Shown here: positions 1-5,743 of the stretch, piece by piece
Position numbering within the stretch: the stretch's first letter is position 1
How the letters are laid out: each line of letters starts with the position of its first letter
NCBI GenBank assembly: GCA_947174295.1
Contig: CAMWIG010000138.1
Location: 1 to 5,743, forward strand
Length of the DNA stretch: 5,743 bases
Source: an uncultured Alistipes sp.
Lineage (GTDB): Bacteria; Bacteroidota; Bacteroidia; Bacteroidales; Rikenellaceae
Direction: 5' to 3'
Notes under the pieces: model-generated
What the model was told of the DNA's origin: nothing
Database searches by the model: none
Seen by the model: only the letters and a program-made list of their open reading frames with translations
Made by a program: the position numbers and the translations under genes

Positions 1-305
1 GCATCGTGGTGTCCGAACTCGATGACGACATAATCGTCGTCGGGCAGTGCATCGAGCACCTTGACCCAACGGCCTTCGTCGCGGAACGATTTGGTGGACC
101 GGCCGTTCACGGCATGGTTCTCGACGACGATTTCGCCGTCGAAAAAGGGCTGGAACATATGCCCCCATCCGCGTTCGGGATTCTCCTTGTCGAGTTTCTT
201 CGTGGCGCAGGTCGAGTCGCCGACCAGAAATACGTGAGTCTTGCGCTCGGCAGCCGAACCTGACACGAACACAGCAGCAAGCAGAAAGGTCAGTAGATAT
301 TTCAT
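1..305 (-). CDS. Rhamnogalacturonan acetylesterase-like SGNH hydrolase (CE12 type), N-terminal part
   Basis: Secreted esterase expected to remove acetyl groups from rhamnogalacturonan, helping lyases and hydrolases reach pectin. The gene runs off the left edge after 101 codons. The ATG at 305-303 begins a signal peptide (MKYLLTFLLAAVFVSGSAA, no lipobox Cys), so the mature enzyme is probably periplasmic or released. Seen directly: block I GDST with the nucleophile Ser31, then a Gly-containing block II (NHAVNGRSTKSF, residues 63-74), then block III as GHHD at residues 98-101. Family members normally have GxND at block III, so His100 stands where the oxyanion-hole Asn is expected. The catalytic Asp-His pair near the C-terminus lies outside the window. 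The start is 77 bases after the upstream lyase stop, with a hairpin in between. The family is well supported by block order and spacing. The exact substrate is inferred from the pectinase neighbours; another CE12-like sugar acetylesterase is the main alternative. Confidence 0.85.
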   Translation of the reverse strand, partial: MKYLLTFLLAAVFVSGSAAERKTHVFLVGDSTCATKKLDKENPERGWGHMFQPFFDGEIVVENHAVNGRSTKSFRDEGRWVKVLDALPDDDYVVIEFGHHD

Positions 306-329
306 AAAATAGAGGTTGATGCAAAATAC

Positions 330-368
330 GCGGAATGAGAGGTAGATCGAAACCGCCTCTCATTCCGC
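330..368 (-). terminator. Perfect 13-bp inverted repeat, possible terminator or attenuator
   Basis: The arms at 330-342 and 356-368 are exact reverse complements (GCGGAATGAGAGG in the minus-strand RNA), around a 13-base loop. The hairpin begins 14 bases after the lyase stop codon, and its 3' side is followed by GTATTTTGC, a short and imperfect T-run. Eight of the 13 pairs are G-C, so the stem should be stable. Position and stem fit a Rho-independent terminator, but the weak T-run and the start of the esterase gene only 24 bases further on suggest partial termination, or a processing or mRNA-stability element within the operon. On the plus strand no T-run follows it. Confidence 0.5.
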
Positions 369-382
369 ATCGTTCATATCAT

Positions 383-2932
383 TTACTCGACGGGCGCATA
401 GTTACCGCCGCTGTTCTGAGCCGACACGATATCCTTCACCAGATAGTGAGCATAAATTTCGAAGTTCGTGTAAAGCCCCTGAGGATCGAGCGTCTTCTGA
501 GCTGCGTCGGAAGCGTCGTTGCGATCCAGACCGAGCAAATCCTCGTAGTAGTCGGGTATGCCGTCGCCGTCGGTATCGGTAGCAGCGCGGGCAATCTCCT
601 CGTCGGTGGCCGTCAGAACGGGATAGCCGCCCTTGTCATCCGGCGAGTCGATGATTCCGTACCAGCTTTTGTTGCCCGACAGATTCTCGCCCGACGTACC
701 CGTTCCGTTCTTGACATCGGCCAGCACGCGCGAGTCGGCCGCATCCATACGATGCGAAGCACCGCAGTACTGAACCATGCGATCGAAAGCATCGTCGGCA
801 GAGTGGGTGGTCACGCTGCAAGTCTTGCCGTCGACGACCACGGGATAGTTCCTGTCGGCCCAGTTGAACTGGAAGGTGATATAGGGCGAGATGCCCGAGC
901 TCTTGGCCATGCCCTTGGTGTTGTCGGCCGTGATGGACTGGCCTATCGAGGCGTCCGAAACCGAGGTGTCGAGCACATTGCTGTTGCCGCCGAGATATAT
1001 GCTCGGATTGCCCTGCACGTAGAGACCATTCTCCTTCAAGCCGTTGCCGTCGTAGTAGTTGTCGGCCATGAAGAACTCCTTGCGCTTCTTGGGAGCGTTG
1101 GCTCCGCCGGTCGACGTCGGACCGCAGCCGCGATACGACGCCGGGCCCCACTTGTAGTAGTTGCCCACGAAGTTCATCGTGATGCCGACACCGCCGTAAG
1201 CGCCGAAGTTGCAGAAGTTGTAAACCACATTGTTGCGGAAATCGAGCAGACGGTCGGTCGTATTGATGCCGTTGGTGACGGCGTTAGCGTCGGGGTCGAC
1301 CGAATCGCCGTAACGCTCGGGGCCCTCCAAGCGCGGATTGCGGGAATCGTGGTGCGCCAGGATATTGTGGTGGAACGTAGCCGGAGCACCGCCCCAGATG
1401 CCGCCGTAACCGTGCGAGCCCTTGCCGTGGTTGCCGTTGCGCAGCGATTCGTACATCATGCACCACTGCATGGTCATGTTCTTCACTACATAGAACGAAG
1501 CGCACTCGTCGGAGCTCCACGACATGGAGCAGTGGTCGATGATGATATCCTTCCAGCCGCGCGAACCGATGGCATCCAGACCGTCTACGGCCTTGCCGTC
1601 GGTACCCTCGACTTCCGACTGACGGTCGCCGGGACGGAAGCGCAGATAGCGGATGATTACGTTATTGGCCGATATCGAGAACTGCTTGTCGCGAATGCAG
1701 ATACCGTCGCCGGGAGCCGTCTGGCCCAGAATGGTGATGTTGCCGTAGTTCACTTTCAGGTCGGACTTCAAGCGAATCGTACCCGCCACGTCGAACACGA
1801 CGATACGCGGTTCGTTGCAATACTGCACGATCCAGCGGAGCGAACCGCGGTTGTTGCGGTCGTCGTCGAGCGTCGTCACGTGGTAGACCTTGCCGCCGCG
1901 GCCGCCGGTGGTGAACATACCGGCACCCTCGGCACCCGGGAATGCGCGAATGACACCGTCCTGCTCCCACTCGGGAAGACCCAGATCCATGCCCGACAAC
2001 AGTCGGGTGCGGAAACCGACAGCCTCCGAGAACTCGGAGTCGCCAGAGTAGACGTCGGCCGCATCGGCCACAGCCTTCACGCGGAAAGTGTACGAGGTGC
2101 CCTCTCTGAGGTCGGAGAAAGTGACCTCGGTACCGGCCACTTCGTCGCTCTTGACGGCAGAGCCCTCGACAGAGGTTCCCTCGAAGAGCTCGTAAGCATA
2201 CTTCACGGCACCCGAAACGGCGTTCCATCTGACGGTTGCGCCCTGCGTGGACAGGTCGCCCACCGTGGCTACGGGAGCCGCCAGGAGTTCGTGCTTGCGC
2301 GTGGTGAAGTTCAGATACTCCGACCACGGCGAGTCGCTCTTCAACTCCGACGAAGTCAAGGCCATGACGCGGAAACGATAGGCCGTGCCCTCGGTCAAAT
2401 CAGCAAGCGAAACGCCCGCAGTCTCGACCGTGACGGTCTCCACGACGCTCTCGCGCGTCGACAGCTCGTAGCGGTAGGCATCGGCATCCTCGACCTCGGC
2501 CCACACGACCTTGGCCGACACGTCGGTCAGCGACGACTCGTCGAGCTTCGCAACGGGCGTCGCGAGCATGTTGCTCGACGCCGTAACGTACTCCGACCAT
2601 TCGGAATCGGAATATGCCGAACCGGGCAGGGCCACAGCCTGCACGCGGAAACGATATACGGTATTCTCCTCCATGGAGAAAGAGTATGCACCGCTGTAAA
2701 CATTGCCGGTCGAGGGTGTTGCCTCTTCGGCTTTCAGAAGCTCCCACGCATAGTGGTGGGCATTCTCGACGGCGAGCCAGCGCACGGTCGCCTGATTACC
2801 GCTGACGGTCACGGCAGGTTCGGGAACGGAGAGATCGGTCGTCTTGCCCGGCTCGTCCGTACCGCTGTCGCTGCATCCGGCCAACACGGCCAACGCCGCC
2901 GCGGAAAGGAACAAATTCTTCAAAAAATTCAT
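383..2932 (-). CDS. Surface lipoprotein pectate lyase: three FN3 domains, PL1, TSP3-like C-terminus
   Basis: Probable Ca-dependent pectate lyase that cuts homogalacturonan by beta-elimination at the cell surface. Residues 1-20 are a lipoprotein signal with lipobox LAGC (Cys20), followed by SDSGTDE, an acidic stretch resembling Bacteroidota surface-export signals. Three FN3 domains follow at about 33-120, 121-213 and 214-310, recognisable by W.AV..A..Y.YEL and Y.FRV.A strands and WSEY/FSEA ends. A linker (LGLPEWEQDG) leads into the PL1 parallel beta-helix, about 326-735: AFPGAEG and TTGGRGG at its start, IIIDHCSMSW with Asp466/His467, HGYGGIWGG at 507-515, and HHN...SRNPRLE with Arg531 as the likely catalytic Arg. 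The pattern resembles PL1 subfamily 2, though that assignment is from memory. Residues 786-794 (DTDGDGIPD) form a Ca-binding TSP3-like loop, followed by a YTNFEIYAHYL tail. At 849 residues it is much longer than a bare PL1 because of the FN3 array. It lies 40 bases downstream of its paralogue, presumably co-transcribed. The start is set by the signal peptide. Confidence 0.92.
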   Translation of the reverse strand: MNFLKNLFLSAAALAVLAGCSDSGTDEPGKTTDLSVPEPAVTVSGNQATVRWLAVENAHHYAWELLKAEEATPSTGNVYSGAYSFSMEENTVYRFRVQAVALPGSAYSDSEWSEYVTASSNMLATPVAKLDESSLTDVSAKVVWAEVEDADAYRYELSTRESVVETVTVETAGVSLADLTEGTAYRFRVMALTSSELKSDSPWSEYLNFTTRKHELLAAPVATVGDLSTQGATVRWNAVSGAVKYAYELFEGTSVEGSAVKSDEVAGTEVTFSDLREGTSYTFRVKAVADAADVYSGDSEFSEAVGFRTRLLSGMDLGLPEWEQDGVIRAFPGAEGAGMFTTGGRGGKVYHVTTLDDDRNNRGSLRWIVQYCNEPRIVVFDVAGTIRLKSDLKVNYGNITILGQTAPGDGICIRDKQFSISANNVIIRYLRFRPGDRQSEVEGTDGKAVDGLDAIGSRGWKDIIIDHCSMSWSSDECASFYVVKNMTMQWCMMYESLRNGNHGKGSHGYGGIWGGAPATFHHNILAHHDSRNPRLEGPERYGDSVDPDANAVTNGINTTDRLLDFRNNVVYNFCNFGAYGGVGITMNFVGNYYKWGPASYRGCGPTSTGGANAPKKRKEFFMADNYYDGNGLKENGLYVQGNPSIYLGGNSNVLDTSVSDASIGQSITADNTKGMAKSSGISPYITFQFNWADRNYPVVVDGKTCSVTTHSADDAFDRMVQYCGASHRMDAADSRVLADVKNGTGTSGENLSGNKSWYGIIDSPDDKGGYPVLTATDEEIARAATDTDGDGIPDYYEDLLGLDRNDASDAAQKTLDPQGLYTNFEIYAHYLVKDIVSAQNSGGNYAPVE
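549..577. repeat. 29-base exact match to 3139-3167 (encodes the Ca-binding DTDGDGIPDY motif)
   Basis: This segment is identical base for base to 3139-3167 in the neighbouring paralogue, and mismatches occur immediately on both sides. In both genes it encodes the TSP3-like Ca-binding loop. It is a coding repeat left by gene duplication and strong protein constraint, not a mobile or regulatory repeat. Confidence 0.85.
1517..1548. repeat. 32-base exact match to 3981-4012 (encodes PL1 core IIIDHCSMSW)
   Basis: This segment is identical to 3981-4012 in the second lyase gene and bounded by mismatches. It encodes the beta-helix segment containing the Asp-His pair. It is the longest exact shared stretch I found by eye between the two lyase genes. 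The surrounding sequence has diverged clearly, so it could act as a recombination point but is best explained by common descent and selection. Confidence 0.85.
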
Positions 2933-2972
2933 AATTATGTAATTCTAAATTGGTTATCGAAAATCAGCGCAA
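2933..2972 (-). other. 40-base AT-rich intergenic leader before the downstream lyase
   Basis: This is the gap between the TAG stop of the upstream lyase and the ATG of the downstream one. The 18 bases before the ATG are almost all A/T and contain no purine-rich Shine-Dalgarno core, as is common in Bacteroidota. A short AATTA-TG-TAATT palindrome sits near the start codon and is too weak to call a structure. No convincing -33/-7 promoter pair is visible, which fits co-transcription of the two lyases. Confidence 0.5.
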
Positions 2973-5378
2973 CTATTCGAGTTTCAGGTATGCACCGCCC
3001 TCCACCTGAGCACGCGTTATATCCTTCACCAGATAGTGGAGATAAATCTCCAAATTGGTATAGAGACCCTGCGGATCGAGCGTCTTGGCCGCACCGTCGG
3101 CCGCATCGTTGCGGTCGAGGTCGAAAAAGTCCTCCCAATAGTCGGGTATGCCGTCGCCGTCGGTATCCTTGGTGCGCGCAAGCTCCTCGTCGGTCGCACG
3201 CAGCACGGGCCAGCCGCCGACATCCTTCTGAGAGTCGATGAGTCCCTTGCTCGAACCGTTGCTGCCGGTCATATAGGTAGCCGTGCCAGTGCGGGCTTCG
3301 CCCGTAACGCGCTCATCGACGGCATCGCGGCTCAGCGACGCCCCGACATAGCGGAGCACGTTCTCGAACGACGTCTCGGCCGTGTGCGTAGTGGTGTAAC
3401 AGGTCTGCGAATCGTCCTTGCGAATGGGAAGCACCGACGACTGACGGGCATTGGCGGCATCGCCGACGCCGCTGCCGTCGTGCAGATATATTCCGCTCCA
3501 CTGGTCGGCATTGATGGAGGCCGCATAGCTGCCGGCGTGGTAGTTGCCCTCGACATAGAGCCGCGGGTAGCTGTAACCCACGTCCGCACCGCCGTAGTAT
3601 GCGTCGGCATCGACGAAGTACTTGCGCTGGGCGGACGCCGGCCCAGGCTTGTAGTAGTTGCCCACGATGTTGAAACGGCCGTCCTCGCCGCCGTAGGTCG
3701 AGTTGCCGCCCCAATTGTATATCACGTTGTTGCGGTAGTCGACATTTCCGCGATGGGTCGACAGATAGCTGCCGTAGATTCCGGGATGGTCGATGCGGGC
3801 ATTACGCGAATCGTTGTGCGCCAGCATGTTGTGGTGGAACGACGCGTTCCGGCCGCCCCAGATGCCGCCGTAGCCGTGGCCGCCCTTGCCGTGCACGGAG
3901 TTGCGCATGGCCTCCGAAGCCAGACACCACTGCATGGTGAAGTTGCGGTTGGCGTAGAACGACGCCACCTCGTCGACCGACCACGACATGGAGCAGTGGT
4001 CGATGATGATATTATCGAAATATCGGCCCCAGAAAGCATCCGACCCGTCGGAGAGGAACGTGCTCTCGTCGCCCAGGCGGAAACGCAGGTAGCGGATGAT
4101 GATGTTGCTGGCCTTAATCTGAACCGTACCGCCGCGCACGCAGATACCGTCGCCCGGCGCAGTCTGTCCGGCAACGGTGACGTCGCCACGGCTTATCGAC
4201 AGATTGCTTTGAAGAACGATGTCGCCGGCAACGTCGAAGACTATGGTGCGGGCTCCCGACTCGCCGAGCGCCGCACGCAACGAACCGGCCCCGCTGTCGT
4301 TAAGATTGGTGACGTGGATGACACGTCCACCGCGGCCGCCCGTGGTGTACATGCCTCCGCCCTCGGCGCCGGGGAATGCGCGAACGACACCGTCCTGCTC
4401 CCATTCGGGCAGCCCCAAATCGAAGCCTGCCGTCGAACGGGTTCGGAAGTTCACCGACTCCGAGAAGTCGGAGTCGCTCGTGTAGGGATCGTCCGCATCG
4501 GCCACGGCCTTCACGCGGAAGAAGTAGCTCGTGCGCTCTTCGAGCCCCGAAGCGGTATACTCCGCCGTCGCGGTCTCGCCGGAGGCAATCGGTTCGCCGT
4601 CCTGCGTCTGAGAGCGAAGCTCCCAGCGATACTTCACGGCGCCGGCCGATACGCTCCACGACAAAGCGGCCGATTCGGCAGATATGTCCGATACGGAGAC
4701 TGCGGGCACGGCCAGACTCACGTGCGCACGCGTTTTGAACTCGACGTACTCCGACCATGCTGAGTCGCTTCGGTCGGCGGTCGCCGCGGTCGCCATGACA
4801 CGGAAACGGTAGGACGTACCTTCGGTCAAATCATCAAACGAGACGCTTCGGGTTTCGGTCGAACCGGCGGCTACGGCAGCTCCCGACTTCGAGAGTTCGT
4901 ACTTGTAGCCCGCAGCATCGTCCACGGCGTTCCACTCCAACGTCACGGCGGCATCGGTCAGCGACGACTCGACTACCTCGGCGCGAGGAGCGGCGAGCAT
5001 GTCGCTCGAAGCGGTCAGATACTCCGACCACTCGGAATCGCGGTAAGCCGAGCCGCCGAGAGCTGCCGACTTCACACGAATCGAATAGACAGTCGACTCC
5101 TCCATCGAGAATGCGACACGCGTAGCGTAGGTATCGCCCGTCTCGGGTTCGCCCTCGCGGTTCTTAATGATTTCCCACGAATAATGATGGGCGTTCTCGA
5201 CAGCGACCCATCTCACTACGGCCTCGCCGCCGGAGACCGAAACGACCGGCGAGGGGACTTCCAAAGCGGTAGTCCCCACCGGCGAATCGGTGTCGCCCGA
5301 ACCGCACGCCGCAACGGTCGCGGCCGCGCATATCGCGAGCTGAACATTCCAAATCAAGCGCCTCATGACACCTAACAT
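2973..5378 (-). CDS. Surface lipoprotein pectate lyase paralogue: three FN3 domains, PL1, TSP3-like C-terminus
   Basis: Second probable pectate lyase, with the same domain order as its downstream neighbour. The lipoprotein signal ends in VAAC (Cys25), followed by GSGDTDS. Met5 (ATG at 5366-5364) is an equally plausible start and gives a more typical signal, MRRLIW onward; the first ATG is reported here. FN3 domains lie at about 37-125, 126-218 and 220-315, then the LGLPEWEQDG linker. The PL1 domain, about 332-690, has AFPGAEG, TTGGRGG, IIIDHCSMSW (Asp460/His461), HGYGGIWGG (501-509) and HHN...SRNARID with the likely catalytic Arg525. Pro of the usual RxP motif is Ala527 here. The TSP3-like loop is DTDGDGIPD at 738-746. 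The middle and late PL1 loops are shorter than in the neighbour (for example 537-547 and 581-587), so product or substrate preference may differ. It starts 13 bases after the GH28-like gene (25 if Met5 is used), which suggests one operon. Activity is inferred, not shown. Confidence 0.92.
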   Translation of the reverse strand: MLGVMRRLIWNVQLAICAAATVAACGSGDTDSPVGTTALEVPSPVVSVSGGEAVVRWVAVENAHHYSWEIIKNREGEPETGDTYATRVAFSMEESTVYSIRVKSAALGGSAYRDSEWSEYLTASSDMLAAPRAEVVESSLTDAAVTLEWNAVDDAAGYKYELSKSGAAVAAGSTETRSVSFDDLTEGTSYRFRVMATAATADRSDSAWSEYVEFKTRAHVSLAVPAVSVSDISAESAALSWSVSAGAVKYRWELRSQTQDGEPIASGETATAEYTASGLEERTSYFFRVKAVADADDPYTSDSDFSESVNFRTRSTAGFDLGLPEWEQDGVVRAFPGAEGGGMYTTGGRGGRVIHVTNLNDSGAGSLRAALGESGARTIVFDVAGDIVLQSNLSISRGDVTVAGQTAPGDGICVRGGTVQIKASNIIIRYLRFRLGDESTFLSDGSDAFWGRYFDNIIIDHCSMSWSVDEVASFYANRNFTMQWCLASEAMRNSVHGKGGHGYGGIWGGRNASFHHNMLAHNDSRNARIDHPGIYGSYLSTHRGNVDYRNNVIYNWGGNSTYGGEDGRFNIVGNYYKPGPASAQRKYFVDADAYYGGADVGYSYPRLYVEGNYHAGSYAASINADQWSGIYLHDGSGVGDAANARQSSVLPIRKDDSQTCYTTTHTAETSFENVLRYVGASLSRDAVDERVTGEARTGTATYMTGSNGSSKGLIDSQKDVGGWPVLRATDEELARTKDTDGDGIPDYWEDFFDLDRNDAADGAAKTLDPQGLYTNLEIYLHYLVKDITRAQVEGGAYLKLE
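3139..3167. repeat. Partner of the 29-base coding repeat at 549-577
   Basis: This is the second copy of the exact 29-base match, encoding the TSP3-like Ca-binding loop of the upstream lyase. See the entry at 549 for interpretation. Confidence 0.85.
3981..4012. repeat. Partner of the 32-base coding repeat at 1517-1548
   Basis: This is the second copy of the exact 32-base match, encoding the Asp-His beta-helix core of the upstream PL1 domain. See the entry at 1517 for interpretation. Confidence 0.85.
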
Positions 5379-5391
5379 TTCGTTTTCGGGA

Positions 5392-5743
5392 TTATTTTAC
5401 GGTCACGGCATCGGCAGCGCCCTTCGAAAGGGTCGTATTCGCGGCCGAGATTTGCGCGGACTCCACAACGACATCGCGGTTGCGGCTGCCCGTCACAATC
5501 AGCGCCTCGGCCAGGCCCTCGGGGCAGGAGAAGTTCTCCACGTCGATATCCTTGGCGTTGTTTATCATCAGCGCGGCACCCTTCTGCGGCACGACGCTCA
5601 CATTGCGGAGCGTGACGCCTGTCGACTCGTTTATCTGCGCGCCGGTCTGGGCGTAAACCGCCGTATTCTCGACGAGCACGTTCTCGACATTCATCTCGGG
5701 CAGACCGTTGAAATACATCGCACGGCGCGCGTTGCGGCAATAT
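5392..5743 (-). CDS. Probable GH28 (polygalacturonase-like) glycoside hydrolase, C-terminal 116 residues
   Basis: This is the C-terminal end of a right-handed parallel beta-helix protein. The reading frame enters from the right edge (YCRNARRAMYFNGLPEMNVE) and stops at TAA (5394-5392). The phrase resembling 'ARRAMYFNGLPEM.VENV.VENT' followed by repeated beta-helix rungs (NVLVENTAVYA, GVTLRNVSVV, DIDVENFSC, DVVVESAQI) is typical of the last coils of Bacteroidota GH28 proteins, which hydrolyse galacturonan or rhamnogalacturonan. The catalytic Asp residues and the His/Arg substrate motifs would lie upstream, outside the window, so activity cannot be assessed. The protein ends directly after the helix with no carbohydrate-binding module or sorting tail. 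It lies only 13 bases ahead of the first lyase start, consistent with co-transcription. A different pectin-lyase-fold enzyme remains possible because only the helix end is seen. Confidence 0.75.
   Translation of the reverse strand, partial: YCRNARRAMYFNGLPEMNVENVLVENTAVYAQTGAQINESTGVTLRNVSVVPQKGAALMINNAKDIDVENFSCPEGLAEALIVTGSRNRDVVVESAQISAANTTLSKGAADAVTVK

Noticed and set aside
6..263. 85-codon plus-strand open frame at the left edge
   Set aside because: It is antisense to the esterase, whose signal peptide and GDS block are clear on the minus strand.
2003..2836. FN3-coding repeats as tandem DNA repeats or a CRISPR-like array
   Set aside because: The similar units (for example around TACTCCGACCA) are about 280 bases apart, diverged, and in coding frame, so they are protein-domain repeats.
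335..3241. 968-codon plus-strand open frame as a gene
   Set aside because: It lies codon-for-codon opposite a clear lyase gene, runs across an intergenic gap into the next gene, has no recognisable domain or signal, and is explained by codon bias.
3036..4763. 575-codon plus-strand open frame as a gene
   Set aside because: It is the in-register antisense shadow of the upstream lyase and its protein has no recognisable family features.
5366..5378. AGGTG just before the second ATG of the upstream lyase as a ribosome binding site
   Set aside because: It ends only two bases from that ATG, which is too close, and Bacteroidota rarely depend on Shine-Dalgarno pairing, so it does not decide the start.
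5372..5740. 122-codon minus-strand frame overlapping the GH28-like end
   Set aside because: It is Arg- and Cys-rich with no domain, and the other frame encodes convincing beta-helix rungs.

Overview
The window is a run of four genes on the minus strand, read from the right edge to the left, that looks like part of a pectin-degradation locus of a Bacteroidota gut or environmental bacterium. Three things suggest this group: lipoprotein signals followed by acidic residues (the type used for surface export in Bacteroidota), start codons with AT-rich leaders and no clear Shine-Dalgarno sequence, and clustered secreted pectinases. The high GC content for the order points to an Alistipes-like member of the Bacteroidales. 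That genus guess is inference only.

Layout in direction of transcription: (1) 5743-5392, the C-terminal 116 residues of a probable GH28 polygalacturonase-type beta-helix enzyme, with its N-terminus and catalytic residues outside the window; (2) 5378-2973, an 801-residue lipoprotein with three fibronectin type III (FN3) domains, a PL1 pectate lyase domain and a C-terminal Ca-binding TSP3-like motif; (3) 2932-383, an 849-residue lipoprotein of the same architecture, a tandem paralogue of (2); (4) 305-1, the N-terminal 101 residues of a secreted SGNH esterase of the rhamnogalacturonan acetylesterase (CE12) type. Gaps are 13, 40 and 77 bases. The last gap carries a perfect 13-bp inverted repeat that could be a terminator or attenuator inside the gene cluster.

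Together the products would cleave homogalacturonan at the cell surface (the two PL1 lyases), hydrolyse galacturonan or its oligomers (GH28) and remove acetyl groups from rhamnogalacturonan (CE12). No SusC/SusD pair, sensor or regulator lies in the window. There are no RNA genes, insertion sequences or CRISPR repeats. I see no undescribed system. The points worth a second look are the diverged tandem lyases (one has an altered active-site-region motif), the intergenic hairpin, and the GHHD variant of block III in the esterase.
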